Shown: positions 10,243 through 21,805, counted from the first letter of the stretch. The stretch: DNA of 64,000 nt from Zygaena filipendulae (GCA_907165275.2 OU015659.1:11946501-12010500), one strand, 5' to 3'. Notes: generated by a model from the sequence alone, not told the origin. Program-made: numbers and translations.

Positions 10243-10863
10243 CCGCTGTAAATCTTTTTTTTAATAAATTAAATAATATAATTTATTTATCATATTATAC
10301 AGCATCTTTGTTTCCACGATACGTAAGAGGATAGCTTAATATGTTATTAATTAGATCATTTTATAACAAAATACTATTATTACCGTGGTTTTGTCTTGTA
10401 AGACAAATAGGCAGCTCATACTTTAACAAAAAATTTGTGTCGTAACATGTGCAATGAAAAAAAGGGGCAATTTGTAGAACGTATAATATGTATATAATAA
10501 CTCAACCTACGTATATTTAAGCCTAGACAAATATTTACTTTACACACATACAGCTGTTCTTCTATTCTAGTCAGTGTATATAATTATGACGCAAACGGTA
10601 TTTTAAGTGATTTGGAAGTTAAATATAAACATACTGAAATGTGCAAATCTTTTTAATTAAATAGGAAAAATAGATGCATTTATTTGCTATCATAAACAAC
10701 ATAAATATGAAAGTAGGTACTAGCGGTTCGAACCGCGGTAATTTCGGAATTAGGTATGGCTGTTTTTATACCTACTTTAATTACAAAACACTAACATTTT
10801 CTAAAAAAACTAATTTGATATTAAAGAATTGTAATCTATTATTTTTATTGTTATCCTACTATA

Positions 10864-11055
10864 TCCTACCTAATATTATAAATGTGAAAGTGTGGATGTT
10901 TGTTACTCAATCACGCAAAAAACGGCTGAACGGATTTGGATGAAATTTGGCATGCACGTTGTCAGGGGTGCAGAGAAGGACATGTGGTACTTTTTAACCC
11001 GGAATTCCGGCGCGTACTCCGAAATTACCGCGGATGAACCGCGGGGCACAGCTAG
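10864..11055 (+). mobile_element. Helitron-like copy, near complete
   Basis: The 5' end is TCCTACCTAATATTATAAAT, then GCATGCACGTTGTCAGGGGT. The core is CCGAAATTACCGCGGATGAA, and the end is GGGGCACAGCTAG followed by T. It has TC start, CTAG end and A/T flanks, all typical of Helitrons. Confidence 0.8.
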
Positions 11056-11525
11056 TCTTTATAAAGAAAGGTAAGAAAATATCTAATGAAATTCGAAGGA
11101 AAACTAACCTTAAAAGGCTCCATCCGGATGTCCGGTTGAGTTCTGTTGAAATTTTTTTTTTCAATCAGTATTTTATTATAAGCATAGAAATGGAATCAAT
11201 ATTTACTAACAACCACTGAGCAAATAATCACTACGTTTTAAGAGTAGGCACCTCCGTACTAATCGCTGAACCGATCTACGAAAGCATTTTGTGCCAACCT
11301 TACCAATGCAATGTATGAGGTCATAGAAATTTGGTTAAGTATTCCAAAGTTGGCAAAGGAGTTCGCGCGTAAATCCATAGTAACTTTTGGTTTATGGGGG
11401 TTGTTGGCCTGCTAACAACTTTACCTCCGTCCACTAAGATCCTCTGTTTCGATCCACTGGGGGATTCCTTTTGATTTTTCGTCTACATGGATCCACTGAG
11501 GGATTTATTTTTACTATCCCTACTT

Positions 11526-11719
11526 TCCTACTAATATTATAAATGCGAATACCCAACTCTATCTCTGTTTTTCTGTTACACTTTCACGTGTTAACGACTC
11601 AACCGATCATCATGAAATTTTGCACACACGTTGTCAGGAGTACATAGAAGGATACAAGATCCCAGAATTCCAGCGGGATCTCCAAAATTACTGCGGGGGA
11701 AACCGCGGGGAACAGCTAG
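11526..11719 (+). mobile_element. Helitron-like copy, complete
   Basis: TCCTACTAATATTATAAATG at the 5' end; TTTTGCACACACGTTGTCAG inside; GGAAACCGCGGGGAACAGCT then AG, followed by T, at the 3' end. Confidence 0.85.
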
Positions 11720-11767
11720 TTGTAAAATATGCTTCTAACTTTTACCTAGGTGAGTAGTTAGTTATAT

Positions 11768-12433
11768 CAGTGTTTTTCAATCTGTGGGTCGCGACCCCTA
11801 GGGGGGTCGTGACGCCTTACTCAGGGGGTCGCCGGATAAAAGAAAAAGTCGAGGTTTTTACACAATAAAAACGCAATTTTAGTGAGAAGGATGTGCTTGT
11901 TTATTTTTCAGAAGTTTATCAAATTGTGGTGCTATTTTTGAAATGTTAATAATCAAATCATTTTCTAATTGCAATCTATTTCTCTTTTTAGTTTTAATAT
12001 CTACCATTGAAGAAAATGTCAGTTCACATAAGTATGAAGTGGCGAATGGCACTAATAATTTAAGAGCTTCTTTTGCCAGCTCTGGATATTCGTGTTTTCT
12101 TTTTATCCAAAATACGTCGACACTTTGCGAATAAAATTCTATTTTAAGCATGCCATCAGCAGCTAAATCTAGAAGACATTCTTTCATTTTTGTGGTGACA
12201 TCAGCCAGATCTATTGATTTGACAATGCGGTGTGGCAACGTCGCCGTCGCCGACGCAGTTTGGCCCGCGTGAATTTAGGTAATGTTTTTCGTTAGGTCCT
12301 AACGTACATATGTAAAAACTGTACGTATGTAAAATATTTAAATTTTTTCTTTGGCTTTCTACGTCACAAGTGGGTCGCCAGAATATTTCAACCTGTAAAG
12401 GGGTCGCGAAGTCAAAAAGAATGAAAAACACTG
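11768..12433 (-). mobile_element. hAT transposon, internally deleted
   Basis: The TIRs are CAGTGTTTTTCAATC and GAATGAAAAACACTG, extending into a subterminal GTGGGTCGCGACCCC region and its counterpart near 12380-12412. The flanking 8-bp duplication AGTTATAT is exact (11760-11767 and 12434-12441). The only coding sequence is the C-terminal transposase remnant at 11879-12238. The rest of a transposase of several hundred residues is missing, so the copy is non-autonomous. Confidence 0.9.
11879..12238 (-). pseudogene. hAT transposase C-terminal remnant (ZBED5/SCAND3-like)
   Basis: A 119-codon frame. Residues ~40-119 read FWIKRKHEYPELAKEALKLL, then LLVPFATSYLCELTFSSM, IKTKKRNRLQLENDL and the closing KQAHPSH. 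This is the hAT dimerisation region as found in the ZBED5/ZBED8/SCAND3 clade, including the clade-typical QAHPSH end before the stop. The N-terminal BED zinc finger and the RNase H-like catalytic core are absent. The apparent start at 12238 lies by the deletion junction and is not the original start. The family call rests on remembered motif similarity and is strong; activity is ruled out. Confidence 0.88.
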
Positions 12434-12743
12434 AGTTATATTATTGTGATAAAAACATCCAGCTTGCTGACTTATTAGTAAAGAATACATAATAATTAAT
12501 AATCTGTTCTAACAAAAGAAAAGAATAAACTTCTTAATATATATATCTTATTTTTACGTTGTAACGTAAAATATTGGTATACTTACATAAACATATTTAA
12601 CTAGTAATACCCGCATGGGTAAAAGTTTTTGGTGACCACAGAACGGTTAGAAATACTAGTTAAATTGGTGAAATCGTAGCAACTGGCAATACTGACCTCG
12701 ACCGCGCTGAGCAAGGAATGTTGATGTTTCCATGGTCGGCCCT

Positions 12744-12856
12744 AGAGATGTGGACTACTTTTGAAAATTAAAATTCTAATTAGTCCGTCAGTTAGAAAAT
12801 AAAAAAAACAATAGACACGTATTTTTTGCTTTTTCAAATAAATTAAAATATACAGC
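12744..12856 (+). mobile_element. MITE-A left-end fragment
   Basis: GATGTGGACTACTTTTGAAA to CAAATAAATTAAAATATACA matches the first third of MITE-A, then switches abruptly to unrelated sequence. Confidence 0.75.
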
Positions 12857-13160
12857 TCCATGTAAAATCTTCTGCCACTGGAGCATCCGATTAAAATCCG
12901 GACCCGACACCCGACAAGTGGGAACGGGGTGTAAGACACACGTTTTTTGTCCTAAACTTTAAGTGACGCCGCCGTCTGAATCCGGTAAGGGAGGATGATT
13001 AATACAGTTCCATCCCATAACAAGAGACCGGGATTTTCCCCCGACGTTGTTACGGTGCATCCTACGCACTAGAGATGTAATTTCCCGTGGGATGTGGAAC
13101 TTATCAGACGTCACATCGAGACGCGGTACTGGATGATGCTAATAATCGAATTCGTTTGAG
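12857..13160. other. unassigned, possible LINE 3' region
   Basis: Less AT-rich than its surroundings (GACCGGGATTTTCCCCCGAC, GTTACGGTGCATCCTACGCA). This is reminiscent of a non-LTR 3' UTR, but I cannot name a family. It abuts a TTAGG triplet at 13162-13176. Confidence 0.25.
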
Positions 13161-13533
13161 ATTAGGTTAGGTTAGGTTTAAAGACTTTTATCTACACTAA
13201 TGTTGTAACATTCTACTTATGTTTCCAATACTTGACTTATAATTACTACTGTTATAGCGCAGACAACAAAACACTCAATTTAAGCAATTTCACATGATGG
13301 TATAATATCCACATCGATATCGTAAAATCTCATTATAACATCAATAAAACGCGACCAACTTTGAGATACATGGTTAGGCAAATAATATTATGGTATCACA
13401 CGTTAACAAAGCCTCTGCGGTGTTAGAATATTACAGATTTATAAATCATGCTGATGTAATATTATGTGGTCCTTGAGTTTAAATCTAAATGCATTTATAC
13501 TAGTAGGTACAAGTTTTTATGTGGGTGGGTAAT

Positions 13534-13756
13534 AGTAGATTATACACCAAGGGGATAAAGCACTGTTTTATGTCACGGGCGCTACATTGAATCCTGAACA
13601 TAACGAAGGACTCCAAATTTAACTTCCGAGCGCAGCGAGGGTGTTATAAGTTAATTCCCGACCAAAGGGAGGGAATTAAGATTGAGTCCTGAGTGCAGTG
13701 AGGGATTCAAGCGCCCAAGAAAAAAACAGTTTTATCCCTGTGGTGTATACTCTACT
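13534..13756. mobile_element. fold-back MITE
   Basis: The ends AGTAGATTATACACCA and TGGTGTATACTCTACT are reverse complements with one mismatch. Inner inverted pieces (GGGATAAAGCACTGTTTTAT / AAACAGTTTTATCCC and GGGCGCT / AGCGCCC) continue the stem. The loop has two related blocks, CGAGCGCAGCGAGG and TGAGTGCAGTGAGG. Confidence 0.65.
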
Positions 13757-14307
13757 TTTCTCACATAATGCGAGACAATAAAAAACCAGGCTTAGTAGAT
13801 CCTATATAGCCACTTCTTTCAGCTGGCGTGGCCTACTCGATTTGACAAACAAATGAAGTTCGTCTCACTGCGAATCTAGTGGGCCACGGCTTCGGTCTTC
13901 GAAAATCGAGTTGGCCGCGCCCGCTGAGAACACATTCTGTTTAGCGAAATGAGACGTTATGGACATAGCAATAAGAATTATGAAAGTGAAAATCACATTA
14001 TTGACCAGCGGGTTATAATGAAATACAATAGAACATTATAACCCGGCTAAAGCCAAGAGATATAATGTCTTGCTTTCGGTAAGGTTTACATGACATATAA
14101 TTCGGCATTGTCGAGCATGTGGTGTGAAAATTATTATAAAGCTGTACTCCATCAAACAATACCGCCCTCCTTCCGTAATTGGTACGTGCGCTAGAAAGCA
14201 GGAGTTCATTAACATTTCTTAAATTATACGAGTTGATTTTTTTATTAATTTTTATGTTAGATTGAACGGAATTGTTGATTATATTTCTGACTAGGATACA
14301 TGTGTAA
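13757..14307. other. no gene seen
   Basis: Contains TGGCGTGGCCTACTCGATTT near 13822 and the partly inverted AAAATCGAGTTGGCCGCGCC near 13903. These suggest a degraded inverted-repeat element of about 130 bp. Nothing else is recognised. Confidence 0.3.
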
Positions 14308-14309
14308 TA

Positions 14310-14563
14310 CAACGTGTTAATAAATTAACTGAAAACCTGATACACCCCATTTAAAAAAATAAACAATAATATGATTAAAATATATTTTATGTCGAAAAAG
14401 TTTATACTTTAAAAGTTATTCAACATTAGTTTGAAGGTGACCTATCTACGAAATTCCAAGCGCTACGCCCGAGCCTACCGGTTCGAATTTTCTTGCTGCG
14501 GGCGGAGTACGCGTCAAATATTGTATTATAAATAATTTAGACATGGGCTAGTAAAAATGAAAA
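14310..14563 (+). mobile_element. MITE-C copy 1, 3'-truncated
   Basis: Begins TA-CAACGTGTTAATAAATTA and contains GAAATTCCAAGCGCTACGCC and AATTTAGACATGGGCTAG. The right TIR present in the copies at 50719 and 61963 is missing. Confidence 0.75.
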
Positions 14564-15435
14564 ATAGGGATCGGTGTAAAATAGGGATAGTGAGATTACA
14601 CGTCAAATTATGAAAGTAACTGTCATTTCTAAACCAAGAGTCGGTTTATCTGGCCAAACTGTTTTTTTTTTGACTCTTACAAATAGAGTACCTAAGCTTA
14701 TATATATTTTATCTTGCTGTTCCTTGCGGTTTAGCTTGCGTTAATTTCGGAGTTCATAGTTAAACCATGAATCATGCGTTCATAGATAAACCATTAGAAC
14801 CGTGAAAAGAGTGTAAAATAAAAAAAAAATAAAAACTCATTTCGAAACAAATTACAGTTATTTTGTTTTTCCGTAGAGCAGCCGTATGACTCCGTGACGG
14901 AAAATGAATTTATGCTCCCATCTGTACCGTGCGATAAAGAAATTCGTTCTATAAATTAAACGGTAAATTTTACGAGTGACGTAGCTGTCATTTAAAATTT
15001 TATCTACCTGTCCCTAGTAAGTGACCTGTCACATCAAAAGGCTCAAAATATAGGCATTGTCACTAATAATTTCGCAACCTCCTGTAGGTATGTCAGAACC
15101 AAATTACAATTTTTTTCTTTCATATCGCCGCACCTACATATCAAAGACATTTAAAATTGGAATTCCAACGAGTTCCAGTTCACGTGTCAATGTTTTGAAA
15201 GTCGGGTATCGGCTGACTGAGTTTCTGTTTGAACTTTGTACTTTTTCCGATTGGGTTGTTAAAAACATTCCTTATATTATGTAAAATACATGAAAATATT
15301 GAGTCGTAAATTGACTACTGAAATTTCTTTTAGCTATGAAGCGAAAGAGAGTGAAATAATGCGAGAATGTTTGTTATTAGAAAGATACTAGGTTTTTGGT
15401 ACAAAATTAAAGAAATTAAGCTTATTTCACACCAT
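14564..15435. other. no gene seen
   Basis: AT-rich. A short Helitron-like minus-strand core trace is visible near 14716-14752 (TCCTTGCGGTTTAGCTTGCG). Otherwise unassigned. Confidence 0.4.
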
Positions 15436-15439
15436 TTTA

Positions 15440-15660
15440 CACATTTGTTTGTTTGCTTGTTTGTTACGCTTTAACGATTAAACCGATCGCCATGAAATTT
15501 TGCATACACGTTGTCAGTGATACAGAGAAGGATATCGGGTATTTTTTTATTACTAGCCATTTCCTGCGGTTTCAATCGCATTAATTTCGTAGTTCCAGCG
15601 GGAATCCGGGGTAAAAAGCACCCCATGTCCTCATCTGTACCCCTGACACTTCCAACCATT
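15440..15660. mobile_element. two Helitron-like fragments joined in opposite orientation
   Basis: The plus-strand part 15440-15550 (TTTTGCATACACGTTGTCAG, GAGAAGGATATCGGGTA) meets a minus-strand part 15553-15660 (TAGCCATTTCCTGCGGTTTC, GTCCTCATCTGTACCCCTGA). The copies are inverted with respect to each other. Confidence 0.65.
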
Positions 15661-15835
15661 AATCGTTATATTTCAACCAATTTACACAAAACCTTGACAA
15701 ATTATAATTATGTATACACAAACTTTTATCATGAATCACTCTACCTATTGGTGAAAACCGCAAAATCCGTTCAGAAGTTTTTAAGTTTATCACGAAAAAA
15801 CAGGCAGACAGACGTGGCGGAGGACGTTGTTTTAT
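15661..15835 (-). mobile_element. Helitron-like copy, CTGT-repeat subfamily, partial
   Basis: GGTGAAAACCGCAAAATCCG and AGGCAGACAGACG are the reverse complement of the 'ACTGAACGGATTTTCATGCG' subfamily. The 3' hairpin is not seen. Confidence 0.5.
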
Positions 15836-15929
15836 AATATGATAGTGTATATACATATATATGTAGTGATATCTAACTTGCTTATATGTTATGTTAGGCA
15901 AAAGACTTAACTGAAAGAGGGCCATTCCA

Positions 15930-16600
15930 TTCTCGTTCTAAATATAAAAAAAAAAAAAAAACATATTAAAATTTTGACATAGTCATCAAATAAAATACAT
16001 TATTCATAACCACTTAGCGAGCAAGAAAGCGACTCGACGCCGACGCGTCAACGGATCATACCTAAAGTTCATTCACCCGCATAAACGACGACGTGCTTAG
16101 AGAATTCTTTTCTGTATTTTAGTAAGCTGTTTCGATTATGGTTATCCCTCGGAAGCGGTTTTCCAAAATGAAGTGGTTTTCACCCCTCGGGAACTCTAAA
16201 AAGTGCCCTATGTCACTCAGAGACACTGTAGCCTTCTATAAGAAAAACCTATTCGTATTATATACGAGGATAGGTAAGGTACATTTTTATTTTTTTATTT
16301 TATCGTCTCAATTATAAAATTAAAAAATAACAAGGACCAGTTAAACTCAAATAGAGGTTCAATTAATTAGAAAATCTAATTACAAAAGCATTCATCTAAG
16401 TCGTAAACAATGCTATTTGTAGTCGTACAAAAGGTATTTCACAATCGATCAAATGCAGATCGGCTACAGTTCTCATTTCAACTGAGTTATGTGATGTGTG
16501 ACCCAGTTAGGGAGATTGATTTGAGGTCCGCCTATCAACTCCCAAAAAGGGAGGTCAATTCTTCAACAGTGTTATGCCATTTCAGCAACAGTTGTTATGT
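15930..16600. other. no gene seen
   Basis: An A-run at about 15945-15960, then AT-rich unassigned sequence with a somewhat GC-richer patch at 16017-16050. Confidence 0.4.
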
Positions 16601-16602
16601 AC

Positions 16603-16933
16603 AATGGGCATGTTGACTAATTTTTATTTTTTAGTCCGTCTTGTAGATTATTAAAAAATATTGGACACGTGTTTTTTCTTTTTTTACGTAATCAAAAAAT
16701 AACGGCGATATATTGAGTTGAAATTTCGCGTGACGTCACTATTCTGACAGTTTGTATGGCGGTTTTAGCGGTTAGTGACGTCACGACCCCCTCACTCTAA
16801 ACTTTAATGCGCTTTATCTCTATATATTTTAATTTATTTGAAAAAGCAAAAAATACGTGTCTATTGTTTTTTTATTTTCTAACTGACGGACTAATTAGAA
16901 TTTTGATTTTCAAAAGTAGTCCACATCCCTATT
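16603..16933 (-). mobile_element. MITE-A copy, complete
   Basis: Reads AATGGGCATGTTGACTA ... AGTCCACATCCCTATT on the plus strand. Both inner TCCGTC arms and two GTGACGTCAC / GTGACGTCACG sites are intact. Confidence 0.88.
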
Positions 16934-17101
16934 TAATTTTCATTCGTCAACATTTTCCACAGTTTGATTGTCTTTCATTATTAGTTTAACAAACACCAAC
17001 AGTAAATATAATTAATAGTATGTATAAAAAGAATATAATTATTTAAATAAGTTGATATATTTGAAACTTCTTACTTGAATAAAACCCACTAATATTACAA
17101 A

Positions 17102-17290
17102 CTAGCTGTGCCCGCGGTAATTTCGGAGTTCCCGCGGGAATTCCGGGATAAAAAGTACCCTATGTCCTTTTCTGTACCCCTGACAACGCGCATGCCAAAT
17201 TTCATCCAAATCCATTCAGCCGTTTTTGCGTGATTGAGTAACAAACATCCAAACATCCACACTTTCACATTTATACTATTAGGTAGTAGG
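17102..17290 (-). mobile_element. Helitron-like copy, complete
   Basis: The plus strand opens A-CTAGCTGTGCCCGCGG and closes ATTTATACTATTAGGTAG...GGA. The hairpin has lost part of one arm (GCCCGCGGTAATTTCGG). Confidence 0.78.
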
Positions 17291-17424
17291 AAGTAGGATG
17301 ATACGTATTAAATACATAGGTACCTACTTAATGAACATTAAAGAAGTATCTATATGTATTTTGATCACAGCTGGAATGACGGGCGAGCTTGGAATCAGGT
17401 TGTATACCTATACTACTCGTATTT

Positions 17425-17660
17425 GGATACAGATAAGCAATAACATGTTAACCTACAAAATGAAGTTATTGATTCAGATCGCTATAATAAGAGTTATAGA
17501 ACGTTTTTTAATTATTATTTTTACCTCTTTACATTGCTTATATACTAAGAAATTGTTGAACATAAAAAAATCTTGTCACAAAATGATGCTATATTTTTAA
17601 AACACAATTTACTCAAAATTTCTCCAATGTGGGTTAACACACTATTGCTTATCTATGTCC
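17425..17660 (+). mobile_element. MITE-B copy 2
   Basis: GGATACAGATAAGCAATAAC at the left and TTGCTTATCTATGTCC at the right. It is flanked by ATTT on both sides (17421-17424 and 17661-17664), a possible 4-bp duplication. A 100-codon frame across it is incidental. Confidence 0.8.
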
Positions 17661-18300
17661 ATTTATTTGTAAACTAAAAACAATAGTTGGTTAATAGCTT
17701 GAAAGATAATAATTAATCTTTACTAGCGAAGAGTGGTTTCAATTTTAAATAAAAAAAGGCTCACTTAATTTTTAGATTAAATTAAAATGATTTCCATGGC
17801 TATTAAAAATAATTTTAATTTAAAAATAAAGTGAACTTTAATGTTTTTGTCTTTTATTTGAACTTGAAATCACTCTTCTATGAATTTACTCATACCTAGT
17901 CGTAGTCGCTATTAGCAAGGTTAGCAAGGACTGCCTTTCAAGTGTCGAGTTAAACTTGCCTGAAAGAGCTTGTATTGAGGCTCCACGATTGCAGGCGCCA
18001 ATTTAACCAGCATACCTGTGTGAAATTCCAGAGAAAAGGACATCCTTGTGCCCTTGTGTCAAATACAAGTCAAATAGCAGAATGCATCACTTGTGTTGGT
18101 GGCCGCCGACACCCAATCGGGTCGACGTGCAAACAATTCGCCATTTAACACCCGCTGTGAGGGTGCTCGAGTATTTAATCTACTGTGAAGGAAATGTGAC
18201 AATTTGCAAATTTTTTCACGATTTTAGTCTTGCGTAATACGTATTGCTACTTGACAAGATATTTTTAGTCCTTGAACGACGGAATACGGTGTACCTATCT
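17661..18300. other. no gene seen; local inverted repeat
   Basis: GTGGTTTCAATTTTAAATAA near 17731 and TTATTTGAACTTGAAATCAC near 17854 form an imperfect inverted pair, with AATTTTTAGATTAAATT and its counterpart between them. This is probably an old AT-rich fold-back element. The rest is unassigned. Confidence 0.35.
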
Positions 18301-18303
18301 TAT

Positions 18304-18773
18304 CTTAATATATATAAATCACGTGTCACGTTGTTTGTCCGCGATGGACTCCGAAACTACTGAACGGATTTTGAAAAAACTTTGCAACCATTTATAATAT
18401 GGTCCAACTTAAAAGATAGGATAGTTTTTATCCCGGAACTCCCTCGGGAACTGAAGGACATAGAGTATACTTTTTTCCCGCAACCTCCGCGGGAACTCCG
18501 AAATTACCGCGGATGAAATCGCGCGGGATAGCTAGTTAATATATATAATTCCCGTGTCACGTTGTTTATCCGCGATGGACTCCGAAACTACTGAACGGAT
18601 TTTGATAAAATTTTGTAACCGTTTATAATATGGTCCAACTTAAAAGATAGGATAGTTTTTATCCCGGAATTCCCGCGGAAACTCCGGAATTAATGCGGGG
18701 AACGGCTTATCACCGTAAACTACAGCACTTTTTTCCCGGAATTACCGCGGATGAAATCTCGGGGGCCAGCTAG
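18304..18773 (+). mobile_element. two Helitron-like copies in direct tandem
   Basis: Unit 1 ends CTAG at 18532-18535. Unit 2 starts a few bases later, shares CGTGTCACGTTGTTTGTCCG-type 5' sequence and TATAATATGGTCCAACTTAA, and ends CTAG at 18770-18773. Both have AAATTACCGCGGATGAAAT before the terminus. A third, partial 3' piece (CGCGGGTGCAACCGCGG) ends near 18901. Confidence 0.8.
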
Positions 18774-19222
18774 TAGGTATATAAATATGCTGTAGATCTA
18801 CTTCCGTTATTGAATTACGTGAAGAAATCCCTATGATCTAGGGGCTCGATAGTAGTCTATCAACTCCAAAATTAACGCGGGTGCAACCGCGGGGAACAGC
18901 TATAGTAATACTTATATAATTATACGATTTTACAACACACAAATTAGGTACTTGATCGACATTGATACACTAAATACGCAATACGCAACCTGCGACATCA
19001 AAACTTTTTTGATATGAAAAAAAAAAGAAAGAAAAAAAGAAATATTTGCCAACATTGCCAAAATGTGTTTGTGTGTGTGTTATGTTATATCGATGCTGCA
19101 AAAGTAATTACCAAGACTGAGTATAGGTAGGTATTTACTGTTTGTTTGATGAGTGAAAATATTATCTTAGATAACATATAATATTATGCTTTTTAAATTA
19201 ATTTTCACCACTGTAAGCGCCT

Positions 19223-19427
19223 TCTATACTAATATTATAAAGAGGAAAGATTTGACTTTTTATTTGTTTGTTAATACGATTCAACTCAAAAACTACTGGA
19301 CCGATTTCGAAAATTCTTTCACCATTAAAAAACTAGATTATCCCTGAGTAACATAAGCTATATTGTAATCCGGAATTCTCGCGCGAACTCCGAAATTATT
19401 GCGGGTGAAACCGCGCGGGACAGCTAG
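19223..19427 (+). mobile_element. Helitron-like copy, complete
   Basis: TCTATACTAATATTATAAAG at the 5' end, CTCAAAAACTACTGGACCGA inside, GGGTGAAACCGCGCGGGACA then GCTAG followed by T at the 3' end. Confidence 0.85.
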
Positions 19428-19725
19428 TAATTAATAAAATTAAAAATCGTCTAAAGTTGATTTATAGTCCTGAATGATTAATGAATCATTAACTCAACGA
19501 TGTTTGTATTTACAACAGCGCAGGAGTAGTTCTGCTGGATTTATCGCCTCGATCGAACGATCGGAGGAAATCGGTGTTGTGTCAATAAATCTATATTTGA
19601 GTGATGGCCGAAAATATAAATTTTATGACCTAGATTTTCGTATTTTGGTACCTAAACTTTAGGCACTGGCGATGCACTGGCGGCAAAAAAATAAATGTAT
19701 TAATTTTAGATACATAACTACTTAG

Positions 19726-19912
19726 TATATAAAACAAAGTCGCTTCCCGCTGTCTGTCTGTCCCTATGTATGCTTAGATCTTTAATACTACGCAACGGAT
19801 TTTGATGCGGTCTTTTTAATACATAGAGGGATTCAAGAGGAAGGTTACTGTATATTGAAATTCCCGCGGGAACTTCGAAATTGCCGCAAGTGAAACCGCG
19901 GGGGACAGCTAG
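19726..19912 (+). mobile_element. Helitron-like copy, CTGT-repeat subfamily
   Basis: GTATATAAAACAAAGTCGCT, a short (CTGT)n, then CAACGGATTTTGATGCGGTC and the 3' end AAACCGCGGGGGACAGCTAG. Confidence 0.8.
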
Positions 19913-20175
19913 TAATTTATATAGCTTTTACCCATGGATTATATGATTTATTGACATTAGTTTCGAGATTTCCTCAGGAACTCTATAATAATTATAATGT
20001 AGCTGCTCGTATTCTAGATTTTGACTCCGGAACAAAAGCTATCTAAGACTGTAAATATTTATATATCGTAAATGCACCGCCAAGTGAGCTCTCTGTAGTA
20101 CCTGAAGGTTGACTGAGAATGCTACTGTGACATTAAGTCCGCCTTTTGTACCATGACTTTAAATAAATAAATAAA

Positions 20176-20390
20176 TCCTACTAATATTATAAAAGCGAAA
20201 GTTTGTAAGAATGAATGGATGGATGGATGGATGTTTGTTACTCTTTCACGCAAAAACTACTGGATGGATTTAAATGAAACTTTACGATAATATAGCTTAT
20301 ACATCAGACTAACACATAGGGTACTTTTTATCCCGGAATTCGCGCGGGAACTCTGAAATTAACGCGGGTGAAACCGCGGGGCACAACTAG
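20176..20390 (+). mobile_element. Helitron-like copy with GGAT repeat
   Basis: TCCTACTAATATTATAAAAG at the 5' end, an internal (GGAT)n run at about 20214-20232, and GTGAAACCGCGGGGCACAAC then TAG at the 3' end. Confidence 0.83.
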
Positions 20391-20782
20391 TAAATAAATA
20401 ATTGAAAGTGGTGTAAATGAATACAAATTAACGGTCGACCTACATGTGGATAATTGACAGTCGTCAATCAATTCCCTCTCAGTTAGTTAGAAATGTTAGA
20501 TGAAATCGTATTTCCACAAAAACAGCCCGCATTCCAATGGACTAAGGTTGCTTTTTGTATGAATATTCAAAAACTCACATTAAACGGTCCGATGGAGGTT
20601 GGATTCAATTAATTTAACAGTAGGAGGGAAACAAACCCTGGTAGCAGAGGTAGGAAGGACCATGTGTTAAGTACCTAGATCTTGGCAAGAGATAGTGCCA
20701 TAGACATACATAGGCATATCCGTATGTCCGTGATAGTGCCACTGTTAGTCCGTATTCCAAGATAAAAGTACTCACTACCCTA

Positions 20783-21111
20783 ATAGGGATGTTGACTACT
20801 TTTGAAAATCAAAATTCTAATTAGCCTGTCAGTTAGAAAATTAAAAATCATTAGACACGTATTTTTTATTTTTCAAATAAATGAAAATACACAGAGATAA
20901 AGCGCATTAAAGTTTAGGGTGGGGGCTCGTGACGTCACTTACCGCTACAAGCCGCCATACAAACTGTACTGGTAGTGACGTCACGCGAGATTTCAACTCA
21001 ATGTATCGCCGTTATTTTTTGATTAGGTAAACAAAGAAAAAATACGACGTGTCCAATATTTTTTATTTATCTACTCTTGTAGAACTAAAAAAAATTTGCC
21101 ATGTAGCCTAT
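20783..21111 (+). mobile_element. MITE-A copy, complete
   Basis: TA-ATAGGGATGTTGACTACT at the left; two TGACGTCA sites; an alternative right end, GTAGCCTAT, shared with the copy at 56857. Confidence 0.83.
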
Positions 21112-21127
21112 TTAGGGCATAATTATA

Positions 21128-21299
21128 GTTCCTTTCGCGTTAATTCCGGAGTTCCCATGGGAATTCCGAGATAAAAAGTAGCCTATGTCCCTGACAACGA
21201 ATATGCGAAATTCGTGGTGATCGGTTGAGCTGTTAAGCCGTGAAAGCGTAACAAACAAACAAACAAACTCACTTTCGCATTTATAATATTAGTAAGGAT
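21128..21299 (-). mobile_element. Helitron-like copy, 3' end eroded
   Basis: TTCCTTTCGCGTTAATTCCG through GTGATCGGTTGAGCTGTTAA to ATTTATAATATTAGTAAGGA. The hairpin and CTAG are lost. Confidence 0.7.
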
Positions 21300-21619
21300 T
21301 TTACAAGGTTCAAATAATAATTTTACCTGCTGCTATTGTATTAGAACTTGGTTTGGCTCGAGTAAAAGTGTCACATCATGTTTTATTGAAGCTGCTGCCA
21401 TGGACGATCAAAATGGAGGGATGGGAGCCCGAGCGTTACCACGGCGACCTGTGTCGTACGTAGGTGCTACTACGTAGCAATATTATATTATTAAAGTTAT
21501 TTTTAGAAGAACTCCAATATGGAAATATTAAATAATATTTCTATATGCTTTATTAATATACGGAGAAATGACAGTAATATTCTTTTGTCACGATAAAATA
21601 CGAGTTTTATACAATGATA

Positions 21620-21805
21620 GCTGTGCCCCGCAGTTTCGCCCGCGTGAGTATCGGAATTACCGCAGGAACTTTTTTTTCTAAAGTAAAAGTAGCCTAAGTT
21701 ACTCCTAATAATATCTGCTAGTCAGGCAGCCAGCCGTTTCAGATATTAACCGGAACAAACAGACACACAGAGAAAATTGTTATTTGAATAATCTTCTTAT
21801 TTAAT
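21620..21805 (-). mobile_element. Helitron-like copy
   Basis: ATAGCTGTGCCCCGCAGTTT, then GCCCGCGTGAGTATCGGAAT and GTAGCCTAAGTTACTCCTAA. CTAG is mutated to ATAG at the left. Confidence 0.7.

Noticed and set aside
13162..13176. Interstitial telomere repeat (TTAGG)3
   Set aside because: Matches the insect telomere unit, but three units in AT-rich DNA are easily due to chance. There is no longer array.
17298..17600. 100-codon plus-strand frame
   Set aside because: Lies mostly in MITE-B copy 2. The corresponding part of other copies is not open.
18304..18773. CRISPR-like array of spaced GC-rich repeats
   Set aside because: The repeated blocks are cores and hairpins of Helitron-like copies in a eukaryotic genome. 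Spacing is irregular and unit length is about 235 bp.
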